Shown: piece after piece, positions 1 through 8,187 of the stretch
Layout of the letters: each line of letters opens with the position of its first letter
Position numbering within the stretch: position 1 is the stretch's first letter
Assembly: GCA_937907325.1 (NCBI GenBank)
Contig: CALERO010000075.1
Location: 1 to 26,827 of the forward strand
Length of the DNA stretch: 26,827 bases
Direction of reading: 5' to 3'
DNA from: UBA4716 sp002438865
Lineage (GTDB): Bacteria > Bacillota > Clostridia > UBA1381
Translations under genes and position numbers: made by a program
Notes under the pieces: generated by a model
What the model saw: only the letters and a program-made list of their open reading frames with translations
The model's database searches: none
Told to the model about the DNA's origin: nothing

Positions 1-1
1 T

Positions 2-67
2 ATGCCGACAGACGGAAAAGGCTCGGTAGAAATAGATTATATCACATTGGTAACAACTGCAAATTAA
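2..67 (+). CDS. 3' end of an upstream gene (partial)
   Basis: An open frame enters from the left edge and ends at TAA 65-67. The visible tail of about 21 residues ends in IDYITLVTTAN. A hydrophobic strand of the type IDYITL at the extreme C-terminus is common in carbohydrate-binding beta-sandwich modules of secreted enzymes (family knowledge), but the fragment is too short to assign. It lies 55 bases upstream of the first SLH gene on the same strand, so it probably belongs to the same transcription unit. The gene start and its function are outside the window. Confidence 0.45.
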   Translation: MPTDGKGSVEIDYITLVTTAN

Positions 68-122
68 GCAGAGGAGAGTATTAACCTAAGAGTTGCTGCC
101 AGGCAACAGAATGGAGATTGGG

Positions 123-1844
123 ATGAAGAAGATAATATTTTTGCTAACAGCGATTATGACAGCTTTTGTATGTGTTTCTTCGGTATTTGCGGCGCCGATT
201 GACGCTGAGGTGAATAACCTCAGCGTAACGGCGCAGTCCGATACGGTAACGGTCAGCGGAAGCGTAACGCCGCCGAGGGAATGTAAGCTGTCGTATATGA
301 TTGTGTATCCGGGTAAAACTCAGGCTGATGTAACGGCGGAGAATTTCAGCGAAACCGTTGCGGCGGTCGGCGAGATAACGGCGGACGCAGAGGGAAGCTT
401 CAGCACAAGCTTTTTGATAAAGGACAATACCCCGTCAGACGCGGCGGTTGATATTGACACCTATTATCCGAGAACGTATAAGGCGTATTTAACGCTTGAC
501 GGTTTTGGTGTGTATAAGTCGGTTGATTTTCAGTTTACCGGTTCAGCTTATGCAAGCCAGATAATAAAGAAGATTAACGGTGCAAAGGCGGCGGGCGATA
601 CGGCGCTAATGCAGACGCTTATAGATAACTATTACGAAAAGCTTTACATAGGCAACACCGTGTATGAGCAGAAAATCAAGACGGACGCCGAAAAGAACAC
701 GGAATTTATAAGACTTTTCACGGCAATGCCGCAGCTTTCGGAAACCGACTTTACGGAGCTTAAGGCGCAGTTCACGGACGCCGCCGTTACAACGCTTGTA
801 AATAAAGCGGTTGCAGATGAGGAAATTGCCGAAATAATTTCAACATATGCCACGGAGCTTAAGCTTGAGGGAACATCGGAGTATATGACATATACAACGA
901 TTATCGGCGACAGCCTGAAAAAGGAAGTAAGAGCTTATGCAATCGGCGGAACTTTTGCATCGGCACAGGAGTTTGCGGACGGCTTTAAAAAGTTTACCGT
1001 TCTGCGCTCAATCAACGGAGTCCTCGGCTGGGATAATATCAGACAGACTATAGAGGCAAACTATGCGGTTATCGGCATAAACCTCGGCACTATTTTACCG
1101 ACGGACAGCAAATCGGAAATTTACGGAAGAATGGTAAATCAGAATTATGCGGATTACCCGGCAGTTGTGAGAGGATTTAATACTGCGGTAACCGAGTCGA
1201 GAAAAAAGCCTACTCCCGGAAGTAACACTCCCGGCGGCGGAGGCGGAGGAAGCACCGGCGGAAATATGGGCAACAGCGTTCCGGCGGGCAGAGTAAACAA
1301 CACCCAAGAGAACAAATACTTTAACGACCTTGGCGGTTTTGATTGGGCGGAAAAAGCCATTAACAACCTTGCCGAAAGGAACATTATAAACGGCAGAGGC
1401 GACAACAAATTTGAACCATCGTCACCGGTCAGCCGTGAGGAATTTGTTAAGATGATAGTTCTTGCAGCGGGTAAATATGATGAGTCGGCAGAGGCTGACT
1501 TTACGGACGTTAATAAGAACGCCTGGTATTACCGCTACGTTGCGAGCGCATTTAAGAACAGCATTGTTTCGGGAATGGAGAACGGTCAGTTCGGAGTAGG
1601 TCAAAACATAACACGTGAGGATATGGCGGTTATCATAGCAAGACTTATGGGCTATAATGCGGATTCGGAGGAAAATGCAGGCGTATTTACGGACGATAGC
1701 GAAATCTCCGATTATGCAAAAACAGCAGTTGCATTTGCATCGAAAATGGGCATTATTGAGGGCGCTGACGGAAAATTCAACCCGAAAGCATCTCTCACAC
1801 GTGCCGAGGCGGCTGTGGTATTAAGCAGATTTATGTCATATTAA
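123..1844 (+). CDS. Secreted protein with C-terminal SLH repeats
   Basis: Predicted exported cell-wall protein of 573 residues. Start chosen at ATG 123 because a GGAG (112-115) sits 7 bases upstream and translation then begins directly with a signal peptide (MKKIIFLLTAIMTAFV, likely cleaved after VFA near residue 23). The frame extends to a TTG at 93, which would bury the signal. Residues 25-140 look like a beta-sandwich/Ig-like domain, residues 145-360 are mostly helical and unrecognised, residues 364-385 are a Gly/Pro/Ser linker with six consecutive glycines, and residues 398-573 hold three SLH repeats (typical signatures FTDV..AWYY..., INGRGDNKF.P, and SLTRAEAAVVLSRF). SLH domains bind pyruvylated secondary wall polymers, which anchors the protein non-covalently. 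There is no visible catalytic domain. It may be a surface scaffold or binding protein for the locus, which is inference. It is followed after 17 bases by another SLH gene. Confidence 0.85.
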   Translation: MKKIIFLLTAIMTAFVCVSSVFAAPIDAEVNNLSVTAQSDTVTVSGSVTPPRECKLSYMIVYPGKTQADVTAENFSETVAAVGEITADAEGSFSTSFLIKDNTPSDAAVDIDTYYPRTYKAYLTLDGFGVYKSVDFQFTGSAYASQIIKKINGAKAAGDTALMQTLIDNYYEKLYIGNTVYEQKIKTDAEKNTEFIRLFTAMPQLSETDFTELKAQFTDAAVTTLVNKAVADEEIAEIISTYATELKLEGTSEYMTYTTIIGDSLKKEVRAYAIGGTFASAQEFADGFKKFTVLRSINGVLGWDNIRQTIEANYAVIGINLGTILPTDSKSEIYGRMVNQNYADYPAVVRGFNTAVTESRKKPTPGSNTPGGGGGGSTGGNMGNSVPAGRVNNTQENKYFNDLGGFDWAEKAINNLAERNIINGRGDNKFEPSSPVSREEFVKMIVLAAGKYDESAEADFTDVNKNAWYYRYVASAFKNSIVSGMENGQFGVGQNITREDMAVIIARLMGYNADSEENAGVFTDDSEISDYAKTAVAFASKMGIIEGADGKFNPKASLTRAEAAVVLSRFMSY

Positions 1845-1861
1845 CGGAGTGAGGTGGAAAA

Positions 1862-4513
1862 ATGAAATTAAAGAGATTAATCAGCAGTGTTTTATCGGTT
1901 GCCTTGCTTACGGTAAACTGCGGCACGGCGGCGGTATTTGCACAGAAACAGCAGGAGGACGTTTATACCGACAAGGAAATTGCCGAGTATAACGACAACG
2001 TAGGCTTGCTCAAGGCAGTGGGCATTATTGATAAAGACGCAGAGTACAATATAAGCGATACACTGACGAGGGGAGAAATGGTTAAGAGCGTTATGCAGCT
2101 TTTCCAAATTCCTCCGGCAGACAACAGCAGTGAATCGCCGTATTCGGATATATCGGAGGAAACTCCCGAATACGGATATATTATAGCGGCAACGCAGAGA
2201 GGAATTGTAAACGGAGACGGCGGAATGTTCCGCCCGAATGATAACGTCCTGTACGAGGAGGCGTCAAAAATAGTCGTTTCCATGCTCGGCTACGGTTTTC
2301 TTGCCGAGGAGGACGGAGGTTATCCGCAGGGGTATCTGCGCCAGGCAACAAAGCTTGGCATTGTATCGTCGAAAGTAGGCTACAACAGCTACCCCATTAA
2401 CCATTACGGCTTTGCAAAAATGCTTGTAGAGTCGCTTAAAACGGATATGATGCTCGTATCGTTTGACGATTTAGGCAGAAGAAGCTATAAAATTGAACCC
2501 GATACAAATATTTTAAACAGCGTTTTTAAGATAAACACAATCAAAGGCGTTGTAACACGCAATATTTATACGGCGCTTGATGAGTCAAAGTCCGTTTATG
2601 ACAAAGCCGTTGCTATTGACGGCGTTCTCTATCAGACGGAATGTGATACGAAAAATCTTATCGGCTGTAAGGTTAAAGCATACGTAAACGGCGATGACGA
2701 GATTGTGCATATCGAAAACCGTGACAAGTACAATAACATACTGACGCTTGATGCAGACGATGCGGAATACAGCAATTTTTCATATAAATATGATGAAAAT
2801 AACAGAACAAAAACCGCAAAGATCAATTCAAAGTTTAATTTTATTTATAACAACAAGGCAAAAACAAATTTCGACAGCACGGAAATGGTTCCGAAAAACG
2901 GATATATCGAGCTTATCGACGCCGACAAAGACGAGGTTTACGAAACCGTAAAGGTTTACAGCTACCGCTATATGATGGTAAACAGAGTGGACACGTCAAA
3001 GGAAAGCGTTTATGCGAAATATGACGGCGGAAGTCTGGATTTGGAAAAAGCGGAAATTGTCGAAATAAAGGATGAAAACGGTAAGAATAAGGATTATACG
3101 GAGCTTTCGGAATACAGTATCTTAAAAATCCTGGAAAGCGACGACGGAGAGGTTATTCTTGCCGGGGTGTCCGCAAATAAGGCTAAGGGCAAAATAAGCA
3201 AAGTCCGCCGTGAGGGCAGTAAGACAATCATATCGGTGGGCGATGCGTCTTACGAAATGATAAACAATTTCATCGGTGATACGCCCGAAGCAGGCAAAAA
3301 CGGAGTTGTATATATTTCAAGCGACAATAAAGCCGCAGCGTTCATATCGGGTAATCCGAGCGGAACAAAGCTTGGCATTTTATTGGGAGCATACGAGCCG
3401 AAAGGCGATGCTGAAAATCTTATATTTAAGATTTTCAGTGAGGACGGCGAAATGATAAGAATTGACGGTACCGACAAGGTATCCGTTGACGGAGAGGGCA
3501 GAAAAACAGCCGCCGCTCTCAAAACCATTTTACGCAAGGGCGAAAGCGAAATCCCGGCACAGCCGATTTTCTACACGGTAAATGCGCAGGGTAAGGTTTC
3601 CGCAATCGATACGGCGTATAACATCAAAGCGACAGACCCCGTGGACGATCCCTTGTCAGTTCCCGCTCCGAGCGGAGAGTCGGCAACGAGTATGAGACGT
3701 ATATACAAGGGCAGTGCGATGTACTACGGAACACTGGCTACATTTAACGGAAAGCTTAATCTTTCGGACTCGACAAAGGTGTTCTCGATACCGGCAGATT
3801 ATGCAAACGCAAATGATGAGGATTTCAGAGTGGGCGGAAGCAGCTCGCTGTCAAATACAACGACATATACCTTTGACGCATATTCCACCTCGGAGGCGGA
3901 CGTGATTGCGGACGTTGTTATAACGAGCGCAGGCGTGAGCGCGTCTATGGTTTATGCGGTAGTCAATGACGTGACCGAGGAATATGATGATGCTTACGGA
4001 GAAGTACGTACAAAGCTGACTTTAACCTCGTGGAACAGAACTTACGAGATTTACACCGATAAACCCGAAAAAGTTAAGAATGCGCCTTCAACCAATTCCG
4101 AGGATACAAGCACTTATGAAATAAGTACGGGTGACTTTGTCGCATTCAGCAGAACGGGAAATGATAAGCTTGATACAATTAAGCTTGTCGTAGATGCGAG
4201 CGAGGCGGCTGCAGACCGATATAAGGGTGCGTCTAATCCGACCGCTGCATCAATCAACGATAAGGACAGAATGGTTTACGGTAAGGTAGAAACAAACTAC
4301 AAATCCATTTTATCAATCAATACCGGCAGTGTAACGGAGAACTGGAACGTGAAGAGCTTCAGAATATACAAGTACGAGGAGGGACGTGACGGCGGTAAGC
4401 TTGAAAGCATAAGCAGCAGTGCCGTTTACGACGCAAAGGATTTCGGCTCGGACGCAAATTACGTTTTGGTATATTCGGACTGGGCAGAGCCGAGAATAAT
4501 GATTGTATATTGA
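1862..4513 (+). CDS. Large secreted protein with N-terminal SLH repeats
   Basis: Predicted 883-residue exported protein with signal peptide (residues 1 to about 27, ending TAAVFA). It starts at ATG 1862 after the purine-rich GGAGTGAGGTGG ribosome binding site and 17 bases after the preceding SLH gene, so the two are probably co-transcribed. Residues about 40-195 contain SLH-like repeats (LLKAVGIID...LTRGEMVKSVMQLF, then AATQRGIVNGDGGMFRPND, then a degenerate third, QATKLGIV). The remaining roughly 690 residues are beta-rich, with recurrent short patterns such as a Val-rich strand followed by DG and an aromatic residue, but no catalytic motif or named domain I can recognise. Placement suggests a surface-layer-associated protein. 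Unlike its neighbour, its SLH anchor is N-terminal, so the large C-terminal part would project outward. Function unknown. Confidence 0.8.
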   Translation: MKLKRLISSVLSVALLTVNCGTAAVFAQKQQEDVYTDKEIAEYNDNVGLLKAVGIIDKDAEYNISDTLTRGEMVKSVMQLFQIPPADNSSESPYSDISEETPEYGYIIAATQRGIVNGDGGMFRPNDNVLYEEASKIVVSMLGYGFLAEEDGGYPQGYLRQATKLGIVSSKVGYNSYPINHYGFAKMLVESLKTDMMLVSFDDLGRRSYKIEPDTNILNSVFKINTIKGVVTRNIYTALDESKSVYDKAVAIDGVLYQTECDTKNLIGCKVKAYVNGDDEIVHIENRDKYNNILTLDADDAEYSNFSYKYDENNRTKTAKINSKFNFIYNNKAKTNFDSTEMVPKNGYIELIDADKDEVYETVKVYSYRYMMVNRVDTSKESVYAKYDGGSLDLEKAEIVEIKDENGKNKDYTELSEYSILKILESDDGEVILAGVSANKAKGKISKVRREGSKTIISVGDASYEMINNFIGDTPEAGKNGVVYISSDNKAAAFISGNPSGTKLGILLGAYEPKGDAENLIFKIFSEDGEMIRIDGTDKVSVDGEGRKTAAALKTILRKGESEIPAQPIFYTVNAQGKVSAIDTAYNIKATDPVDDPLSVPAPSGESATSMRRIYKGSAMYYGTLATFNGKLNLSDSTKVFSIPADYANANDEDFRVGGSSSLSNTTTYTFDAYSTSEADVIADVVITSAGVSASMVYAVVNDVTEEYDDAYGEVRTKLTLTSWNRTYEIYTDKPEKVKNAPSTNSEDTSTYEISTGDFVAFSRTGNDKLDTIKLVVDASEAAADRYKGASNPTAASINDKDRMVYGKVETNYKSILSINTGSVTENWNVKSFRIYKYEEGRDGGKLESISSSAVYDAKDFGSDANYVLVYSDWAEPRIMIVY

Positions 4514-4528
4514 TATGGGTAAATAATT

Positions 4529-4558
4529 GCTTTGTTACCTGTCCGAACGGGGCAAAGC
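4529..4558 (+). other. Hairpin between SLH genes and ABC importer
   Basis: GCTTTG at 4529-4534 is complementary to CAAAGC at 4553-4558, extendable by two G-T wobble pairs, with a 14-nt interior containing CC/GG-rich sequence. It lies just after the stop of the second SLH gene. No run of T follows, so it is not a convincing intrinsic terminator. It could stabilise the upstream 3' end or partly uncouple expression of the transporter. No clear promoter was found in this 95-base gap. Confidence 0.35.
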
Positions 4559-4608
4559 TTAAGGATTATTTAAAAAATTAAAATGCAAAAAAGAAAGGAA
4601 ATGAAGAA

Positions 4609-6099
4609 ATGAAAACGAAAAAAATGTTGAAAAAAGTATGCTTACTGGCACTTGCGGCGGCGTGCGCCGTTACACCGCTCACAGGCTGCGGCAAAAAATC
4701 AGCCGAAGAACCGATAATTCATTGGTATATGATTAAGTCTGTCGACACAATGGAGCATCAGGAGGAAATCGAATCGCTTGCAAACGAGAAGTTTGAAAAA
4801 GAAATAGGCGTTAAGGTTAAGTTCCACTTCCTCGACAATGCTGCATGGGACGATAAGATGAACGTAATGATTAACTCGGGTGAGGAGTTTGACATTTGCT
4901 TCACATCAAGCTGGACAAATAAGTTTATCGATAATGTAAGAAGAGACGCTTTCGTTCCGCTCGATAAGAAGATGCTCGAAAAGTATGCTCCCGATATTCT
5001 CAAAAAGAGTGATGACAGAGTTTGGGACGCAGTTACTGTTGACGGCAAGATTTACGCAATCCCGAGCCAGGCGCCGATGTCATCATCTTCGGCAATGGTA
5101 TTTAAAAAGGATTTGGTTGAAAAATATAACTTCGATTATAAGAATGTAAAGACTTATTCCGACCTTGAGCCGTACCTTAAGCTGATTAAGGAAAACGAGC
5201 CGGGAATAACCCCGATGCTTCAGACCGCAGGCGGTACAATTTCAACTTATATTGATGAAAATTATACGGACGACCAGATTAAGGGACTTGATTTCTCGGA
5301 AAAGGATCAGAAGTTCGTAAACGCAATGAAGATACCCGGACGTGTGGAAAACTGGAAGAAGCTCAGCGAATTTTATAAAAAGGGTTATATTCCGCTGGAT
5401 GCCGCTACAAGAACAGAGTATCTGTCAGACGCAAAAACGGGCAAGTATGCAGTTTTAAAGACAACGGGCGCATACACCGAGGACGGTGAAAAGTCAACCT
5501 CATACTACGGCTTCCCCTGCGTTGAGGCATATGAAGGCAACTCGGCTATATCAACCGGTGTAGTTACTTCATCAATGTCGGCAATCAGCGCAAGCTCAAA
5601 GCACCCCGAGGAGGCTTTGCAGGTACTTAACCTTGTATGGAAAGACCCCGATTTGTCAAACCTGCTTGCTTACGGTATCGAGGGCACGGACTACGTTATA
5701 GACGAGGAAAGAAGCACTCCCGATATGAAGTCGGTTATTCCTAATTCGGGTAAAAATCAGAAGTGGGCAATCTGGCACAACTACTTAGGACCGCTTTGGG
5801 ATCAGTGGGATTCGACATGGAACAGAAAAGAAGCTCTTGAAAAGATGCAGGAGGAAAACAAAAAGGCAGAGGTTTCATCAACACTCGGTTTCTATTTCGA
5901 CTCATCTTCCGTAAAGGCTGAATGTGCCGCTGTTGCATCAACGGTTAAGGAGTACGGAGCAAACCTTAACGTAGGTTCCGTTGCAGATGTTGACGCATAC
6001 CTTGCGGAAGCTTACTCAAAGCTTGAACAGAACGGTATAGATAAGATAATCGACGAGGCTAACCGCCAGTATACAGAATGGAAAGCCAATAAGAAATAA
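4609..6099 (+). CDS. ABC sugar importer solute-binding lipoprotein (LplA/LipO family)
   Basis: Extracellular substrate-binding protein of a carbohydrate ABC importer, 496 residues, a usual length for the family. The N-terminus has a Lys-rich start, a hydrophobic stretch and the lipobox LTGC with Cys27 as the lipidation site, so it should be tethered to the outer face of the membrane. The body is a family 1 extracellular binding fold (IHWYMIKSV..., NSGEEFDICFTS). The C-terminal segment (about residues 420-496, GFYFDSSSVKAE through TEWKANKK) matches the DUF3502-type tail seen in LplA/LipO proteins. Start ATG 4609 has AAAGGAA 8 bases upstream; a nearer ATG at 4601 opens only a three-codon frame. 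Two permeases follow at once. Members of this family import plant oligosaccharides such as uronate- or rhamnogalacturonan-derived ones; the actual ligand is not readable from sequence. Confidence 0.93.
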   Translation: MKTKKMLKKVCLLALAAACAVTPLTGCGKKSAEEPIIHWYMIKSVDTMEHQEEIESLANEKFEKEIGVKVKFHFLDNAAWDDKMNVMINSGEEFDICFTSSWTNKFIDNVRRDAFVPLDKKMLEKYAPDILKKSDDRVWDAVTVDGKIYAIPSQAPMSSSSAMVFKKDLVEKYNFDYKNVKTYSDLEPYLKLIKENEPGITPMLQTAGGTISTYIDENYTDDQIKGLDFSEKDQKFVNAMKIPGRVENWKKLSEFYKKGYIPLDAATRTEYLSDAKTGKYAVLKTTGAYTEDGEKSTSYYGFPCVEAYEGNSAISTGVVTSSMSAISASSKHPEEALQVLNLVWKDPDLSNLLAYGIEGTDYVIDEERSTPDMKSVIPNSGKNQKWAIWHNYLGPLWDQWDSTWNRKEALEKMQEENKKAEVSSTLGFYFDSSSVKAECAAVASTVKEYGANLNVGSVADVDAYLAEAYSKLEQNGIDKIIDEANRQYTEWKANKK

Positions 6100-6112
6100 C
6101 GGAGGGATATAA

Positions 6113-7072
6113 GTGAAAAAAACAACAGAGTGCAGACGTGAAAAAAAAGAAAGAGGCAAGTTTGCGTCGGGCATAAGAACTTTTAAAACAAACCTGCCGC
6201 TGACGATTTTGGCTCTGCCGTCAATAGTGTTTTTGTTTGTATTTTGCTATATGCCGCTGTACGGATTGTTAATTCCGTTTAAAAACTATAAAGTAAGTCT
6301 CGGAATTTGGGGCAGTAAATGGGTAGGACTTGAGAACTTTAAGTTCCTCGTAAAGAGCCACGACGCTCTTCGGGCAACCGCAAACACGGTTTTGTACAAC
6401 GTGGTGTTTATACTGGTCGGAACATCGATTTGTATAATTATTGCGCTTATGCTTTTTGAAATGTCACGCAAGGTTGTAAAAGCGAGCCAGACAATGCTCC
6501 TTCTTCCGTACTTCCTGTCATGGGTTGTCGTATCGTACGCACTCCGTGCGTTCCTTGATATGGATTACGGTATGTTCAACAAAATTCGTGAAACCCTTGG
6601 GCTTTCGCCGATAATGTGGTACAATGAGCCGAAATATTGGCCGCCGATACTGCTTATAGCGCACGTATGGAAAGGTATGGGATATTCGTCTTTGATATAC
6701 TATGCGTCATTAATGAGCGCAGACGAGCAGATATACGAGGCGGCAAGAGTGGACGGTGCCGGCAGAATTGCACAGATTTGGTATCTGTCAATACCAAATC
6801 TTATGCCGATGATAAGTATGATGCTTATACTCAATATAGGCAAAATATTCAGTTCGGACTTCGGTATGTTCTACAATCTGCCGCTCGATTCCACGCTTCT
6901 GTATCCGACCACGGACGTACTGAGTACGTTTACATACCGAGCGCTTATGGGAATGGGCGATATAGGTATGTCGGCTGCGGCAAGCTTCTATCAGTCGGTT
7001 GTAGGATTTTTCCTTGTTATTGTGTCCAACGCAATAGTAAAGAAAATCAATCCCGATAACGCAATGCTGTAA
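6113..7072 (+). CDS. ABC sugar importer permease, LplB/YteP type
   Basis: Inner-membrane permease of the CUT1 family, 319 residues, with about six hydrophobic segments (first near residues 30-55, PLTILALPSIVFLFVF). The cytoplasmic coupling EAA loop is visible at residues about 208-217 (YEAARVDGAG) followed by the expected IWYLSIPNL, where the shared ATPase docks. The start is GTG 6113, served by GGAGGG at 6101-6106 and 13 bases after the binding-protein stop. It pairs with the permease that follows to form the heterodimeric channel. No ATP-binding gene lies in the window, so an MsmK/UgpC-like ATPase encoded elsewhere is likely shared, as is common for this family. Confidence 0.93.
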   Translation: MKKTTECRREKKERGKFASGIRTFKTNLPLTILALPSIVFLFVFCYMPLYGLLIPFKNYKVSLGIWGSKWVGLENFKFLVKSHDALRATANTVLYNVVFILVGTSICIIIALMLFEMSRKVVKASQTMLLLPYFLSWVVVSYALRAFLDMDYGMFNKIRETLGLSPIMWYNEPKYWPPILLIAHVWKGMGYSSLIYYASLMSADEQIYEAARVDGAGRIAQIWYLSIPNLMPMISMMLILNIGKIFSSDFGMFYNLPLDSTLLYPTTDVLSTFTYRALMGMGDIGMSAAASFYQSVVGFFLVIVSNAIVKKINPDNAML

Positions 7073-7079
7073 AGAGGGG
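7073..7079 (+). promoter_or_regulatory. Shine-Dalgarno deciding the start of the second permease
   Basis: AGAGGGG immediately follows the stop of the first permease. It abuts a GTG at 7079 (too close to use) and lies 8 bases before ATG 7088, favouring the ATG. Confidence 0.6.
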
Positions 7080-7087
7080 TGAGCAAT

Positions 7088-8017
7088 ATGAAAGTAAAAA
7101 CAAAAACAAAGGAAATTCAGCACAGCGGAATAAAAACCAACGGAGAAAAAATAGGTCAGATAATTATGACGCTCATTCTTGCGCTCCTTGCATTTGCGTG
7201 TTTATACCCGTTTCTTATAATATTAAGCTCATCGTTTCAGTCACAGGAAACGATTGTAAACAACGGTTATAAGGTGCTTACAAACGCATATACGCTCGAT
7301 GCGTACAAGATGATTTTTGCAAATCCGACAGCGATTGCAAATGCGTACAAGACAACAATTATCGTAACCGTAGCGACTGTCGCAATCGGAACGTTTGTCA
7401 CATCAATGGGCGGATATGTAATGTCGAGAAAGGATTATGCCTACAGGCATATCCTGTCATACTATGTGTTCTTCTGTATGCTGTTCTCGGGCGGAATGGT
7501 TCCGTCATATATCCTTATTTCAAGGTGGCTGCACCTTAAGGATTCGATATGGGCAATGATTTTGCCGATGTGCGTAAGCGCATGGAACCTTATTCTGATG
7601 AAAGGCTTCTTTGCCGGACTTCCGAAAGAGCTTATAGAATCGGCAAAGATTGACGGAGCAGGGGAGTTCAGAATATTCCTTCAGATTATCGCTCCTATTT
7701 CCAAGGCGGGAATTGCAACAATTGCGCTGTTCCTTACGCTCGGTACATGGAACGATTATATGCAGGGATTACTGTACATAGATACGGAAAGCAAATTTCC
7801 TCTGCAGTATCTGCTTATGAAGATTATGGCAAATATCGACTTCTTAAACAGTGAGGAGGCAATGCAGTACGGCGCTGTCAAAGCAGGGCAGGAAATCCCG
7901 ACCTACGGCGCAAGAATGGCTATGTGTATTCTTGCCGCAGGACCGATTGTCGTGCTGTTCCCGTTCTTCCAAAAGTACTTTACAAAAGGTCTTACCGTTG
8001 GAAGTGTAAAGGGATAA
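7088..8017 (+). CDS. ABC sugar importer permease, LplC/YtcP type
   Basis: Second CUT1 permease, 309 residues from the chosen ATG 7088 (312 if the in-frame GTG at 7079 were used, but that codon overlaps the ribosome binding site). Hydrophobic segments include IIMTLILALLAFACLYPFL and FFCMLFSGGMVPSYILI. The EAA-type loop is visible near residues 184-194 (LIESAKIDGAGE) followed by FLQIIAPISKAG. The C-terminus ends FPFFQKYFTKGLTVGSVKG, a tail very typical of YtcP/LplC permeases. It forms the transmembrane channel with the preceding gene and works with the lipoprotein encoded before it. A GC-rich hairpin follows five bases after the stop. Confidence 0.93.
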   Translation: MKVKTKTKEIQHSGIKTNGEKIGQIIMTLILALLAFACLYPFLIILSSSFQSQETIVNNGYKVLTNAYTLDAYKMIFANPTAIANAYKTTIIVTVATVAIGTFVTSMGGYVMSRKDYAYRHILSYYVFFCMLFSGGMVPSYILISRWLHLKDSIWAMILPMCVSAWNLILMKGFFAGLPKELIESAKIDGAGEFRIFLQIIAPISKAGIATIALFLTLGTWNDYMQGLLYIDTESKFPLQYLLMKIMANIDFLNSEEAMQYGAVKAGQEIPTYGARMAMCILAAGPIVVLFPFFQKYFTKGLTVGSVKG

Positions 8018-8021
8018 TAAA

Positions 8022-8042
8022 GGGCAGGGTGCGCCCCTGCCC
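8022..8042 (+). terminator. GC-rich hairpin after the ABC importer
   Basis: GGGCAGGG (8022-8029) pairs perfectly with CCCTGCCC (8035-8042) around a 5-nt loop, beginning five bases after the stop of the second permease. There is no following T-run, so termination may be partial. It could act as a 3'-end stabiliser, giving different transporter and downstream-gene levels. Confidence 0.5.
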
Positions 8043-8079
8043 CATATAAAATAAAGTCAAAATTTTGCGGCGGCGTATA

Positions 8080-8130
8080 GGATACGGAGCGTTTCTCGGC
8101 ATACCGTAAGGTATAAAAGGCTCGGTATCC
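8080..8130 (+). promoter_or_regulatory. Structured leader upstream of the 915-residue secreted protein
   Basis: GGATACGGAGC (8080-8090) can pair with GCTCGGTATCC (8120-8130) over 11 positions with one G-G mismatch. Inside, ATACC (8101-8105) and GGTAT (8110-8114) form a small stem closed by the GNRA-type tetraloop GTAA. ATACCG (8101-8106) can alternatively pair with CGGTAT (8123-8128), which would break the outer stem, so two exclusive folds are possible. It matches no riboswitch class I recognise. It may be a leader control element, a processing site or chance. Confidence 0.3.
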
Positions 8131-8187
8131 GAACGTTATGCGAATTTGAATAAATTGAAGGAAGGATTTTAAAGAAAGGATTAAAAA

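Noticed and set aside
93..122. Upstream TTG start for the first SLH protein
   Set aside because: It would put ten residues before the signal peptide, while ATG 123 has a well-spaced GGAG.
1154..1408. Minus-strand frame with a polyproline stretch
   Set aside because: The prolines are only the complement of the Gly-rich linker codons of the SLH protein.
6637..7059. Plus-strand 140-codon frame inside the first permease gene
   Set aside because: It is a shifted reading of the permease, whose membrane segments and EAA loop show the correct frame.
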